Translations under genes and position numbers: made by a program
In this document: positions 1 to 8,936 of the stretch, piece after piece
How the letters are laid out: each line of letters opens with the position of its first letter
Position numbering within the stretch: the first letter of the stretch is position 1
DNA from: Pseudomonas helleri
Lineage (GTDB): Bacteria > Pseudomonadota > Gammaproteobacteria > Pseudomonadales > Pseudomonadaceae
Direction of reading: 5' to 3'
NCBI RefSeq assembly: GCF_001043025.1
Contig: NZ_JYLD01000010.1
Coordinates: 124,001-188,000, forward strand
DNA length: 64,000 bases
Notes under the pieces: model-generated
What the model was told of the DNA's origin: nothing
The model's input: only the letters and a program-made list of their open reading frames with translations
Database searches by the model: none

Positions 1-246
1 ACCCACCAGCCAATGAAAGTTATCGCTGGTCACCAACTCCCGCGCGGCGACCCAGCCACCGCCCTGGCCGTCTTGCGCACTGAAACCACGCCAGAAGATC
101 GCCAGCAACGGCATCAGCACGGCAATGGCCAATAACAGCAGCAACAGCAGTTTGCCGCCGAGGACAAACAACGTGTCGCCCCGTTCAGCCCGCGCAGCGT
201 TACGGGCCAGGGTGTCGGACAGGGGCAAGGTCATTGGCGCGGCCAT
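1..246 (-). CDS. ABC transporter permease, putative 2-aminoethylphosphonate uptake (5' part only)
   Basis: Only the first 82 codons are present; the gene runs off the left edge. Reading from ATG at 246, a short polar start is followed by a hydrophobic stretch rich in Leu (about residues 29-48), which is a first membrane segment. It then enters a periplasmic region beginning FWRGFSAQDG. The start lies one base after the stop of the ATP-binding gene, so the two are co-transcribed and probably translationally coupled. The inner-membrane permease role is inferred from this coupling and from the AEP-type neighbours; the fragment alone would not identify the substrate. Confidence 0.75.
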   Translation of the reverse strand, partial: MAAPMTLPLSDTLARNAARAERGDTLFVLGGKLLLLLLLAIAVLMPLLAIFWRGFSAQDGQGGGWVAARELVTSDNFHWLVG

Positions 247-247
247 G

Positions 248-1324
248 TCAGGCAAACACCTGAAGGCTGTTCGGCGGCAAGGCGACGAAGATGTCCTGGG
301 CGCCGAGACGCGGCAAATCCTGGCTGCCGACTTCGGCGGTGAGCGGGTGGCCCGGCAGGTGGTTGAGTTCGAAGCTCATGCGGCAGCGATTGCCGAGGAA
401 GGTGATGTCCCGCACCCGTGCCGGGAACAGGTTTTCTTCGTGCAGCACCGGGTTCACGCTGATTGCCTCGGGGCGACAAAACAGCCGCCCCGACTCGACG
501 CGCCCCGCGTCGGCCGCCAAGCGCATATTGACCCCGCCGACCTGCGCGTAGGTGCCGCTGTTATGGTCAAACGGCAGCCAGTTGCCTTGCCCGACAAACT
601 CGGCAACAAAGGGCGTGGCGGGCTTGTTGTAGATCTCTTGCGGGGTGGCGTACTGCTCGACCTTGCCGTTGTTCATCACGGCGATGCGGTCGGCCATCAG
701 CATGGCTTCGTCCTGGTTGTGGGTCACCATCAAAGTGGTGATGCCCAGGCTGCGCTGCAATTGGCGCAACTCGGTGCACAAATGCTCGCGCACCCGGGCA
801 TCCAGGGCCGACATCGGTTCGTCGAGCAAGAGCAGCGACGGTGCAGGCGCCAAAGCGCGGGCCAGGGCGACTCGCTGCTGCTGACCGCCGGACAGTTGGC
901 CGGGGAATTTCTTTTCGCTGCCCGTGAGGCCCACCAGTTCGAGCATCTCGCTGACGCGCTTGCGCACCACGTCGCGGTTGCTGCCAGCCAGGCCGTAGGC
1001 GATATTGGCCTCAACGGTCAGGTTGGGGAACAGTGCGTAGGACTGAAACAGGATCCCGTAGTCCCGGGCTTGCGGGGCGAGGTCTGAGACATCCCGTGAA
1101 CCGAGGTACAAAACGCCTTCGTCCTGACGCTCCAGCCCAGCGATGCAGCGCAGCAAGGTGGTTTTACCGCACCCCGAAGGCCCGAGCAGACACACCAGCT
1201 CACCCGCCGCCACCTCCAGCGAGACGTTGTCCAGCGCGGTAAAAGCGCCAAAGCGCTTGCTCACGTTGCGCACCTTCATCGGCACGCCGGGTTGGGTCAA
1301 AGGGGTTGCGTTCGAGCGGTTCAT
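248..1324 (-). CDS. ABC transporter ATP-binding protein, putative 2-aminoethylphosphonate type
   Basis: 358 aa cytoplasmic ATPase of a binding-protein-dependent importer. Visible motifs are Walker A GPSGCGKTT near residue 49, signature LSGGQQQR near residue 144, Walker B LLLLDEP near 164 and the switch His in VTHNQDEA. A C-terminal TOBE-like extension (about 240-350) places it in the spermidine/iron/phosphonate group. With the adjacent LysR of the aminoethylphosphonate-associated type and a downstream permease, the best match is the PhnT2-like ATPase of a putative AEP importer. Substrate is inferred from context; Fe3+ or polyamine import would look similar in sequence. Confidence 0.8.
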   Translation of the reverse strand: MNRSNATPLTQPGVPMKVRNVSKRFGAFTALDNVSLEVAAGELVCLLGPSGCGKTTLLRCIAGLERQDEGVLYLGSRDVSDLAPQARDYGILFQSYALFPNLTVEANIAYGLAGSNRDVVRKRVSEMLELVGLTGSEKKFPGQLSGGQQQRVALARALAPAPSLLLLDEPMSALDARVREHLCTELRQLQRSLGITTLMVTHNQDEAMLMADRIAVMNNGKVEQYATPQEIYNKPATPFVAEFVGQGNWLPFDHNSGTYAQVGGVNMRLAADAGRVESGRLFCRPEAISVNPVLHEENLFPARVRDITFLGNRCRMSFELNHLPGHPLTAEVGSQDLPRLGAQDIFVALPPNSLQVFA

Positions 1325-1445
1325 GGATGCACCTCATCAAGCAGATGGGGTCATCCTAGAGGCGCTATGCGTACAAGATGTGGCAGTCAGGCAAAAGCTG
1401 CCGATAGAGGTATTGGTGGATTTGGGAGTAATGCTCACAACATCC

Positions 1446-1515
1446 CTGTGGGAGCGGGCTTGCTCGCGAGCTTTTAAAAAGATCAAAAGATCGCGAGGCA
1501 AGTTCGCTCCTACAG
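1446..1515. repeat. REPIN (two REP sequences in inverted orientation)
   Basis: The left arm begins GTGGGAGCGGGCTTGCTCGC and the right arm is the inverted, slightly different form ending in GCTCCTAC, with a short AT-rich spacer. It lies between the LysR regulator and the ABC ATPase. The two arms belong to two subtypes of the same family (GCGGGC versus GCGAAC/GCGAGC cores), so this is a mixed copy. Confidence 0.8.
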
Positions 1516-1519
1516 GGGG

Positions 1520-2383
1520 TCAGGCCGGGGCCATTTCCTGCGCCAGCCCCAGAAAAGCCGCAGGCAAGCGCGCTGATTTTCGCTCTTTGAGGCAGTACAA
1601 ATACTCGGCGATCAGCGGCGCACCTTCGAGGGTCAGTACGCGCAGTTGCGGGTCGTGGGGGACTTCCTGGCGGGCGATGATGCTGATGCCGATACCGCGC
1701 AGCACCGCTTCGCGGATCGACTCGCGGCTGCCAATTTCCAGCAGCGGGCCAAAGCCGACCCCGGCGCTGCTGAGCAGTTCTTCGGTCAATTTACGCGTGG
1801 TCGAGCCTTGCTCGCGCATCAACAGGCAATGCCCGGCCAAGGCACTCAGCGGCACGTGATCGAGCTTGGCCAGCGGGTGATTGCGGTGCACCGCCACCAC
1901 CAGCGGGTCGGAGCCCAGAACCCGGCGTATCAGCCGTGGGTCTTCGAGCAGTTGCGACGAGGCGGCGATGTCGACGCGGTATTCGTCCAGCGCTTCGAGC
2001 ACTTGCTGGGAATTGCCAATGTCTACCGACACGACAATCTGCGGCAGGCGCTCGCGGAAGGCTTTGACCAGATCAAGGATGTAATACGGCGCGGTGGCGG
2101 CGATGCGCAACGTGCCGGTGCCGTGACCGCTGTTGCGCAAAAAGAACTCGATATCGGCTTCTTGCTGCAACAGCGTTTTAACCATGGGCAGCAAGCGCAC
2201 GCCTTCATCGCTGAGGGTCAGGCGCCGCCCGCCACGGTAGAACAGTTCTACACCGTACTGGCTTTCGAGCTGGCGGATCTGGGTGGTCACGGTCGGCTGG
2301 CTCAACCCGAGCTTTTTCGCCGCCTGTGTGATGCTGCCCAACTGGGCCACCCGGTAAAACGCTTTCAGCTCGGCACTCAGCAC
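1520..2383 (-). CDS. LysR-family regulator, aminoethylphosphonate-catabolism-associated type
   Basis: 287 aa. An N-terminal winged helix-turn-helix (LKAFYRVAQLGSITQAAKKL to about residue 60) is followed by a periplasmic-binding-like effector domain (about 90-285). Start is GTG at 2383 with AGAGG just upstream. It resembles the LysR proteins that accompany 2-aminoethylphosphonate uptake and catabolism genes in Pseudomonas, and it lies just upstream of the transporter ATPase on the same strand. It starts 16 bases after the cadA stop, so some read-through from cadA is possible. The true inducer is not visible. Confidence 0.8.
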   Translation of the reverse strand: MLSAELKAFYRVAQLGSITQAAKKLGLSQPTVTTQIRQLESQYGVELFYRGGRRLTLSDEGVRLLPMVKTLLQQEADIEFFLRNSGHGTGTLRIAATAPYYILDLVKAFRERLPQIVVSVDIGNSQQVLEALDEYRVDIAASSQLLEDPRLIRRVLGSDPLVVAVHRNHPLAKLDHVPLSALAGHCLLMREQGSTTRKLTEELLSSAGVGFGPLLEIGSRESIREAVLRGIGISIIARQEVPHDPQLRVLTLEGAPLIAEYLYCLKERKSARLPAAFLGLAQEMAPA

Positions 2384-2399
2384 TGTGGCCTCTCTTGAT

Positions 2400-4667
2400 C
2401 TATTTGCGCACCAGGCGCAACCCGTTAAACACCACCAACAGGCTCACGCCCATGTCAGCAAAGACGGCCATCCACATGGTGGCCAAGCCCATGAAGGTTA
2501 CCGCAAGAAAGATCGCTTTAATGACCAATGCCAAGGCAATGTTCTGTTTAAGGATGCTCGCGGTGTCCCGTGACAAGCGAATGAAAGCCGGTATTTTGCG
2601 CAGATCGTCGTCCATCAGGGCGACATCTGCGGTCTCAATAGCGGTATCCGTACCCGCTGCCGCCATGGCAAAACCGATCTCGGCGCGAGCCAACGCCGGG
2701 GCGTCGTTGATGCCGTCACCGACCATGCCCACGTGATGGCCCTGTGCATAAAGGGCTTCGATGGCTTTGAGTTTGTCCTCCGGCAGCAGGTTGCCCTGCG
2801 CCTGGTCGATGCCCACCTGGGCCGCAATCGCGTTGGCGGTGTGCGGGTTGTCGCCGGTCAGCATCAGGGTTTTGACCCCCAGCGCGTGCAACTCGCGGAT
2901 TGCTTCGCGGCTGGTTTGCTTGACCGTGTCGGCCACGGCGAACAACGCCATGGGGCCTGCGCTGTCGATCAGCAAGATCACGGTTTTACCTTGCTCTTCC
3001 AACGCAAAGAGCTTCTCTTCAAGGGCGGGCGAACACAGGCCCAGCTCTTCGATCAGGCGGTGGTTGCCCAAGTGGTAAACCTTGCCGTCGATGTCGCCAC
3101 GCACGCCACGCCCGGCCAGCGCCGTGAAGTTATCCACAGTGCACAGCGCGAGGTTTTTATCCACAGCGGCATTGGCCACGGCCATTGACACCGGGTGATC
3201 TGAACGCGAAGCCAGGCTTGCAGCCAGCAACACCGCGCTCTCAGTGTGCAGCGGGTCGAGCGGCAGGTAGTCGGTTTGCACCGGCTTGCCGTGGGTGATG
3301 GTGCCGGTTTTATCCAGCGCCAAAAAGTCCAGCTTGTGGCCGCTTTCGAGGTACACACCGCCTTTGACCAGGATGCCTTTACGCGCAGCGGCCGCCAGAC
3401 CGCTGACGATGGTTACCGGGGTCGAGATCACCAGCGCGCACGGGCACGCCACCACCAGCAGCACCAGCGCACGGTAGATCCAGTCGAACCACGCCTCGCC
3501 CATAAACAGCGGCGGGATAATCGCCACAGCCAGAGCCAGCAGGAACACCACCGGGGTGTAGATTTTGGAGAAGCTGTCAACAAAACGCTGGGTCGGCGCA
3601 CGGGCACCCTGGGCTTGTTCCACAGCGAGGATGATGCGTGCCAGGGTCGAGTGGTTGGCCGCCGCGGTAACGCGGAACTCCAGCGAACCGGCCTGGTTGA
3701 TGGTGCCCGCAAAGACTTTATCGCCCACGGTTTTTTCCACCGGCAGGCTCTCGCCGGTAATCGGCGCCTGATCGATGCTTGAGCTGCCCGCCACCACTTC
3801 GCCGTCCAGGCCAATGCGCTCGCCGGGTTTAACCCGCACGATGGCGCCCAGCTCGACGTCTTTAACCTCACGTTCCAGCCATGTGCCGTCGGCTTGCTGC
3901 ACGGTGGCTTTGTCCGGGGCCATTTGCATCAGGCCGCTGATGGCGTTGCGCGCACGGTCCAGGGACTTGGCTTCGATCAGCTCGGCCACGGTAAACAGGA
4001 ACATCACCATCGCCGCTTCGGGCCATTGGCCGATCAGCAGGGCGCCGGTCACGGCGATGCTCATCAGCGCGTTGATGTTCAGGTTGAAGTTTTTAAGGGC
4101 AATCCAGCCTTTTTTGTAGGTGGTCAGGCCGCCGCTGAAGATCGACACCAGCGCCACCAAAGCAATCACCCAGGTCGGCGCAGCGCCGGTGAAGTGCAGC
4201 ACTTCTGCCGCCAATGCACCGACACCGGACACCGCCAACGGCCACCAATGCTTTTTCGGCGCAGGCGGCAGCGGCGCGTCAGCATCGGCGCCGGTTTGCA
4301 GCGGGTCGGCCTGCATGCCCAGGGATTTAATGGCCGCGACAATCGGATCAGTCGACGGCAGGTCGTGGGTCACCACCAGCACGCGATTGATCAGGTTGAA
4401 CTCCAACTGCTGCACACCGGCCAGCTTGCCCAGCTTGTTCTGGATCAGGGTTTGCTCGGTCGGGCAGTCCATGGCTTTAATGCGGAAACTGCTCAGGCGC
4501 GCGCCCACGGTGGGCGTGGCGCTGAGTTTGATCACGCTCGGCCCGGCAGCGCTTGAACAGCAACTGTGCGCGTGGCTGGCGTGGTCGTGCTTTTCCTCAT
4601 GGCCGTGGTCATGGTCATGGTCATGGTCAGCGTGTGGTGTGTGCGGAGTGTGAATGGAGTCGCTCAT
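2400..4667 (-). CDS. cadA: Cd/Zn/Pb-translocating P1B-type ATPase
   Basis: 755 aa inner-membrane efflux pump. A His/Asp-rich tail with Cys36-Cys37 opens the protein. It is followed by a heavy-metal-associated domain (about 60-125) whose motif reads MDCPTE, so it has a single Cys rather than CxxC; this variant is common in Pseudomonas CadA. Further motifs are TGES (304-307), the intramembrane CPC (408-410), the phosphorylated Asp452 in DKTGT, an HP motif in SDHPVSMA, and GDGINDAP in the nucleotide domain. The CPC and His-rich tail indicate soft divalent metals rather than Cu+. It is divergent from cadR, with a MerR-type promoter between. Confidence 0.93.
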   Translation of the reverse strand: MSDSIHTPHTPHADHDHDHDHGHEEKHDHASHAHSCCSSAAGPSVIKLSATPTVGARLSSFRIKAMDCPTEQTLIQNKLGKLAGVQQLEFNLINRVLVVTHDLPSTDPIVAAIKSLGMQADPLQTGADADAPLPPAPKKHWWPLAVSGVGALAAEVLHFTGAAPTWVIALVALVSIFSGGLTTYKKGWIALKNFNLNINALMSIAVTGALLIGQWPEAAMVMFLFTVAELIEAKSLDRARNAISGLMQMAPDKATVQQADGTWLEREVKDVELGAIVRVKPGERIGLDGEVVAGSSSIDQAPITGESLPVEKTVGDKVFAGTINQAGSLEFRVTAAANHSTLARIILAVEQAQGARAPTQRFVDSFSKIYTPVVFLLALAVAIIPPLFMGEAWFDWIYRALVLLVVACPCALVISTPVTIVSGLAAAARKGILVKGGVYLESGHKLDFLALDKTGTITHGKPVQTDYLPLDPLHTESAVLLAASLASRSDHPVSMAVANAAVDKNLALCTVDNFTALAGRGVRGDIDGKVYHLGNHRLIEELGLCSPALEEKLFALEEQGKTVILLIDSAGPMALFAVADTVKQTSREAIRELHALGVKTLMLTGDNPHTANAIAAQVGIDQAQGNLLPEDKLKAIEALYAQGHHVGMVGDGINDAPALARAEIGFAMAAAGTDTAIETADVALMDDDLRKIPAFIRLSRDTASILKQNIALALVIKAIFLAVTFMGLATMWMAVFADMGVSLLVVFNGLRLVRK

Positions 4668-4696
4668 CGGGTGCGTCCAAAAAGGTGCCTGTTGCC

Positions 4697-4728
4697 AAGT
4701 AAAGACCCTGTAGCCACTATAGGGTCAA
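4697..4728 (-). promoter_or_regulatory. CadR-controlled cadA promoter and operator
   Basis: On the minus strand a -35 TTGACC (4723-4728) and a -10-like TTTACT (4698-4703) are separated by 19 bases. This over-long spacer is the hallmark of MerR-family activated promoters. The spacer holds an inverted repeat, ACCCT...AGGGT, at 4705-4725. Metal-loaded CadR would twist the spacer to let RNA polymerase fire. The same site probably autoregulates cadR. Confidence 0.8.
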
Positions 4729-4751
4729 GCATCCTTTGGGAGATAAGCGCG

Positions 4752-5201
4752 ATGAAGATTGGTGAACTGGCGAAATTGACCGATTGTCAGGTCGAAACCA
4801 TCCGTTATTACGAGCGTGAAGGCTTGTTGCCAGAGCCTGCGCGCAGTGACGGCAACTACCGTTTGTACACCCAGGCGCATGTCGAGCGGCTGACGTTTAT
4901 CCGCAATTGCCGCAGCCTGGACATGACCCTCGAAGAAATCCGCAGCCTGCTCAACCTGCGCGATAGCCCGCAGGACCAATGCGAAAGCGTGAATGCGTTG
5001 ATCGACGAGCACATCCACCACGTCAAGGCGCGCATTGATGGCTTGCAAGCTTTGCAGGCGCAACTGCTCGACCTGCGCCAACGCTGTGGCGAAGGGCCGG
5101 GGATGGATCAGTGCGCGATTTTGCAGCGTCTGGAAGTCAGCGGTTCAGTGGCAGCGCCAGAAGGCGAGCCAAGCCATGTGGGCAGAAGCCACGGGCATTA
5201 G
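4752..5201 (+). CDS. cadR: Cd(II)/Pb(II)-responsive MerR-family regulator
   Basis: 149 aa. It has a MerR winged HTH (MKIGELAKLTDCQVETIRYY), a long dimerisation helix (about 80-112) and metal-binding cysteines at positions expected for CadR, including those of the GPGMDQC loop. A short His-containing tail ends SHGH. The start is the ATG at 4752, giving the standard MKIGELA N-terminus. It is divergent from cadA, which it is expected to activate when Cd, Zn or Pb binds. Confidence 0.92.
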   Translation: MKIGELAKLTDCQVETIRYYEREGLLPEPARSDGNYRLYTQAHVERLTFIRNCRSLDMTLEEIRSLLNLRDSPQDQCESVNALIDEHIHHVKARIDGLQALQAQLLDLRQRCGEGPGMDQCAILQRLEVSGSVAAPEGEPSHVGRSHGH

Positions 5202-5218
5202 CCCAACACCCTCGCCCC

Positions 5219-5303
5219 GTGGGAGCGGGCTTGCTCGCGATACAAACGACTCGGTGCTCTTTTAGACCACAGCGATTCGATCGCGAGCAAACCCGCTCCC
5301 ACA
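5219..5303. repeat. REPIN, GTGGGAGCGGGC subtype
   Basis: Inverted arms GTGGGAGCGGGCTTGCTCGC and its complement enclose about 40 bases of spacer. It lies between the convergent ends of cadR and thyA. This is a sister subtype of the GTAGGAGCGAGC elements found elsewhere in the window. Confidence 0.8.
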
Positions 5304-5321
5304 AGGCGCGAGGGACGCGGG

Positions 5322-6293
5322 TTACACCGCCATCGGCGCGGTCATGGGAGCGTGGTGCTGGTAGCCTTCGAGGCTGAAGTCGCCCGGCTCGATCAGTTCC
5401 AGCCACTCCGGCTGGTAAACGCCGGTCTTGGCGAATTCCGGTACGCGGTCCGAGATCACCAGTTTTGGCATCGGGAACGGTTCGCGGGTCAGCTGTTCGT
5501 TGAGCATGTCCAAGTGGTTTTCATACACGTGGGCATCGCCAATGAAGTAGGTGAACCAGCGCGGCGTGTAGCCGGTCAGGCGGCCGATCAGGCTCAGCAA
5601 CGCGGCGCCTTCGGTCAGGTTGAACGGCGTGCCCAGGCCCAGGTCGTTGGAACGGATATAGAGAGTCAGGGAGATTTCCTTGGTCTCGACGTTCGGGTGG
5701 AACTGGTACAGCAGGTGGCACGGCGGCAGGGCCATTTCGTCGAGCTGGGCGCAGTTCCAGCCGTGGAACAGAATACGGCGGCTGCCCGGGTCATTGATGA
5801 TCGTGTCGACGCACTGGCGTACCTGGTCGATGGCTTTGTACAGCACCACGTAGGCCGCGCCGTCTTCTTCACCTTCGGCGATCTGGCGATAACCCTGGCT
5901 CAGGCACAACTCGATGGCGGCCTGGTTGCTGCGCGCCACTTGCTTGTAGGCTGGCCACTTGCGCCATTGCACGCCGTAGATCTCGCCCAGGTCGTCTTCG
6001 CCCTGACGGAACGGGTTGGCCAGCCATTGGGCGTTTTCGTTGGCGTTCTGGTCCCAGACCTTGCAGCCCAACTCACGGAAGTCAGCGGCGCTGTTGACCG
6101 GGCGCAAAAAGCCGCACATCTCGCCAATCGCCGATTTGAACGCCATGCGGCGCGTAGTGATGGCCGGGAAGCCTTCTTTGAGGTCGTAGCGCAACATGGC
6201 GCCCGGCAGACTGATGGTCTTCACGCCGGTACGGTTGGCTTGCAAGGTGCCGTTTTTAATGACGTTGGCAACGAGGTCAAGATATTGCTTCAT
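5322..6293 (-). CDS. thyA: Thymidylate synthase
   Basis: 323 aa. It makes dTMP from dUMP with methylene-tetrahydrofolate as methyl and hydride donor. Visible features are the N-terminal MKQYLDLVANVIKNGTLQANRTG, the active-site region LPPCHLLYQFHPN with the nucleophilic Cys, and the C-terminal GYQHHAPMTAPMAV. It is longer than the 264-residue E. coli enzyme, as is usual in Pseudomonas; the extra residues lie in the middle (about 75-140). AGGAAAACC precedes the ATG. It follows lgt in the same direction. Confidence 0.96.
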   Translation of the reverse strand: MKQYLDLVANVIKNGTLQANRTGVKTISLPGAMLRYDLKEGFPAITTRRMAFKSAIGEMCGFLRPVNSAADFRELGCKVWDQNANENAQWLANPFRQGEDDLGEIYGVQWRKWPAYKQVARSNQAAIELCLSQGYRQIAEGEEDGAAYVVLYKAIDQVRQCVDTIINDPGSRRILFHGWNCAQLDEMALPPCHLLYQFHPNVETKEISLTLYIRSNDLGLGTPFNLTEGAALLSLIGRLTGYTPRWFTYFIGDAHVYENHLDMLNEQLTREPFPMPKLVISDRVPEFAKTGVYQPEWLELIEPGDFSLEGYQHHAPMTAPMAV

Positions 6294-6343
6294 GGTTTTC
6301 CTAGCGTTTGAATGCAGGGCCGCGCAGGCCCTGCGATTCGAAT

Positions 6344-7150
6344 TTAATGCGCAGCTTTTTGAGCCGCCGGATCACGGTTGTAGGCCAGCCAGATCAGGAA
6401 CAGGCCGCCCGCGATCATCGGCAGGCAGAGGATTTGCCCCATCGTTACCCAGCCGAACGCCAGATAGCCTAGCTGAGCGTCCGGCACGCGGACGAACTCG
6501 ACGATGAAACGGAAGATCCCGTAAAACAGAGCAAACATCCCGGAAACCGCCATTGTAGGGCGAGGTTTGCGCGAGTACAGCCACAGCACCAGGAACAGTG
6601 CCACACCTTCCAGGGCAAACTGGTAAAGCTGCGACGGATGGCGCGCCAATTGTTGTGGGTCGGTGGGGAAGATCATTGCCCACGGCACGTCGCTGGCCTT
6701 GCCCCACAACTCGCCGTTGATGAAGTTACCAATGCGCCCTGCGCCCAGACCAATCGGCACCACAGGGGCGATGAAGTCGAGGATCTGGAAGAACGATTTG
6801 CCGTTGCGCTTGCCGAACCACCAGGTCGCCAGCATCACACCGATCAGACCGCCGTGGAACGCCATGCCGCCTTTCCACACTTCAAAAATCAGCAGCGGGT
6901 TGGCGATGTAGGCGCTCAGGTCGTAGAACAGCACGTAGCCCAGGCGGCCGCCGACTATCACGCCCATGGCCACCCAAAACACCAGGTCCGAGAGTTTCTC
7001 TTTGTCCCAGGTCGGGTCGAAGCGGTTGAGACGTCGCGACAGGATCAGCCAGGCGGCGCCAATGCCGATCAGGTACATCAAGCCGTACCAATGGATTTTC
7101 AGCGGTCCGATAGCCAATGCCACCGGGTCAATCTGCGGGTAAGGCAGCAT
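6344..7150 (-). CDS. lgt: Prolipoprotein diacylglyceryl transferase
   Basis: 268 aa polytopic inner-membrane enzyme. It transfers diacylglycerol from phosphatidylglycerol to the lipobox Cys of pre-lipoproteins, the first step of lipoprotein maturation. The Lgt signature GRIGNFINGELWGK is present at about residue 142, along with the conserved HGGLIG at about 99. About seven membrane segments are visible. It sits between the TSUP permease and thyA, an order conserved in Pseudomonas. Confidence 0.96.
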   Translation of the reverse strand: MLPYPQIDPVALAIGPLKIHWYGLMYLIGIGAAWLILSRRLNRFDPTWDKEKLSDLVFWVAMGVIVGGRLGYVLFYDLSAYIANPLLIFEVWKGGMAFHGGLIGVMLATWWFGKRNGKSFFQILDFIAPVVPIGLGAGRIGNFINGELWGKASDVPWAMIFPTDPQQLARHPSQLYQFALEGVALFLVLWLYSRKPRPTMAVSGMFALFYGIFRFIVEFVRVPDAQLGYLAFGWVTMGQILCLPMIAGGLFLIWLAYNRDPAAQKAAH

Positions 7151-7162
7151 TGCGACTCCTCG

Positions 7163-7945
7163 TTAGATCAGGAAACTCAAACCGACACAGAACAACAGTG
7201 CGGCAAACAGCCGTTTCAGCAGGCGCGGCGAAAGTTTGTGGGCCAAACGCGCACCGAAACGGGCAAAAAACATGCTGGTCAGGGCGATCCCGACCAACGC
7301 GGGTATGTAAACAAACCCGAGACTATGCGCGGGCAAGTCAGGGTTGTGCCAGCCAATCATCATGAAACTTAACGCACCGGCAACCGCGATGGGCAAACCG
7401 CAGGCCGACGAAGTGGCCACGGCTTGCTGCATGGTCACGCCGCGCCAGGTCAAAAACGGCACGGTCAGCGAGCCGCCGCCGATACCGAAAATCGCCGACG
7501 CCCAGCCAATCACGCTACCGGCCAAGCTCAGACCCACCTTGCCCGGCACCGTTCGGCTGGCCTTGGGTTTTAAGTCCAGGGCCATTTGCAGGGCGATGAT
7601 CACGGCAAACACGCCAATGATTTTCTGCAAGTGCGGGCCTGAGATCGCCTCGGCGGTCAATGCGCCTATCCCGGCCCCGACCAGAATGCCCAGGCTCATC
7701 CAGGCAAACAGAGGCCACAGCACCGCGCCTTTGCGGTTGTGCGCAATCACTGAGTTGATCGAGGTAAAGATAATGGTCGCCAATGACGTGCCAACGGCCA
7801 AATGGGTCAACACCTCGTTGCTGAAACCTTGCAAGGTGAAACTGAACACCAGCACCGGCACGATGATCAGCCCGCCACCGACTCCGAACAATCCGGCCAG
7901 TACCCCAGCGAAGCCCCCCAACACCAGATAGAGCAGAAATTCCAT
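7163..7945 (-). CDS. TSUP-family (TauE/SafE) membrane transporter
   Basis: 260 aa and about eight membrane helices in two similar halves. The repeated FGVGGGLIIVPVL and FGIGGGSLTVPFL motifs are diagnostic of TSUP/TauE/SafE permeases, which export or import sulfur-containing or small organic anions. The frame stays open 20 codons upstream, but the ATG at 7945 (MEFLLYLVLG) is chosen because AGGGGG lies just before it and the extra codons are polar. It is followed within 12 bases by lgt. The substrate is unknown. Confidence 0.9.
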   Translation of the reverse strand: MEFLLYLVLGGFAGVLAGLFGVGGGLIIVPVLVFSFTLQGFSNEVLTHLAVGTSLATIIFTSINSVIAHNRKGAVLWPLFAWMSLGILVGAGIGALTAEAISGPHLQKIIGVFAVIIALQMALDLKPKASRTVPGKVGLSLAGSVIGWASAIFGIGGGSLTVPFLTWRGVTMQQAVATSSACGLPIAVAGALSFMMIGWHNPDLPAHSLGFVYIPALVGIALTSMFFARFGARLAHKLSPRLLKRLFAALLFCVGLSFLI

Positions 7946-8065
7946 GACGCCCCCTATTTTTGATCCGCATGGTAACGGAGCAAGGGCTCGGGCTCCATCC
8001 CGCATGGCGTAACACGCAGGGGCAATCTATAAGTACAGTGATTAAAAAAACATTAAGGACTGCCC

Positions 8066-8815
8066 ATGTGCCTGATTGTCTTCGCTTGGCGCCCCGGCCA
8101 CGCACAGCCTCTGGTCGTTGCGGCCAACCGCGATGAATTTTATGCGCGCCCCACTAAACCGCTGGCCCAGTGGGTTGAAGCACCGCAGGTGTTTGCCGGG
8201 CGTGACCTGCAGGCAGGCGGCACCTGGCTCGGCATAGGGGCCAATGGCCGCTTTGCCGCACTGACCAATATCCGTGAACCGCACCAACCGCCCGGGCGGC
8301 ATTCGCGGGGTGAGCTGGTGTCTGATTTTTTGAGTGGCAATCAGCCCATTGCTGAGTATTTCGAGGATGTTGACCGACGAAGGCTGAGTTATGCCGGTTT
8401 TAATCTGCTGCTGGGGGATGGTGACCAGCTCTGGCATTTCAATTCCAAAGAGCTGGTGCCGCAGCCCTTGAGTGCGGGGATTTATGGCTTGTCGAATGCC
8501 GGGCTGGACACCCCGTGGCCCAAGCTGCTCAGGGCCAAGGCGGCGCTGGCCGAGGTGCTGAACGACCCGCAGCCGCAAGCCTTGCTGGCCCTGCTCAAAG
8601 ACCCGCAAGCAGCGCCCTTCAATAAATTGCCGGACACCGGCGTCGGGCTGGCCACGGAGACGTTGTTGTCGAGTGTGTTTATCGCCAGCCCCAATTACGG
8701 CACCCGCGCCAGCACGGCGCTGATCGTCAATGCCGATGGTTCACGGGTGATGGTGGAGCACAGCTTCGGGCCGCTGGGCGGGCGTTTGGGTGAGGTGCGG
8801 CTGGAACACCCCTGA
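8066..8815 (+). CDS. NRDE (TANGO2-like) family protein
   Basis: 249 aa cytoplasmic protein. It begins MCLIVFAW, so Cys2 would be exposed as an N-terminal nucleophile after Met removal. The family motif AANRDEFYARP lies at about residues 19-29, followed by GGTWLG at about 52. Bacterial members lack an assigned reaction; the fold resembles Ntn hydrolases and the eukaryotic homologue TANGO2 is linked to lipid and heme handling. AAGGA lies seven bases before the start. It is divergent from the TSUP gene and convergent with ptsP. Confidence 0.85.
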   Translation: MCLIVFAWRPGHAQPLVVAANRDEFYARPTKPLAQWVEAPQVFAGRDLQAGGTWLGIGANGRFAALTNIREPHQPPGRHSRGELVSDFLSGNQPIAEYFEDVDRRRLSYAGFNLLLGDGDQLWHFNSKELVPQPLSAGIYGLSNAGLDTPWPKLLRAKAALAEVLNDPQPQALLALLKDPQAAPFNKLPDTGVGLATETLLSSVFIASPNYGTRASTALIVNADGSRVMVEHSFGPLGGRLGEVRLEHP

Positions 8816-8827
8816 CTCATGCCAAAA

Positions 8828-8933
8828 CCTGTAGTCGCTGCCGAGGCACGAGGCTGCGATACGGGCCGCAGGCCCGCTGTATGGGGTCGCTGCGCAACCC
8901 ATCGCAGCCTCGTACCTCGGCAGCGACTACAGG
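8828..8933. repeat. Large inverted repeat between convergent genes
   Basis: Arms CCTGTAGTCGCTGCCGAGG and CCTCGGCAGCGACTACAGG enclose a second nested pair (CGAGGCTGCGAT / ATCGCAGCCTCG) and an inner GGGCCGCAGGCCC. The whole block could fold into one long interrupted hairpin. It is different in sequence from the REPIN family of this window but also starts with GTAG, and it separates the ends of the NRDE gene and ptsP. It may act as a bidirectional transcription barrier. Confidence 0.75.
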
Positions 8934-8936
8934 GTT

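Noticed and set aside
1143..1859. 238-codon plus-strand open frame across the LysR/ABC gap
   Set aside because: Covers the antisense of two real genes and runs through a REPIN.
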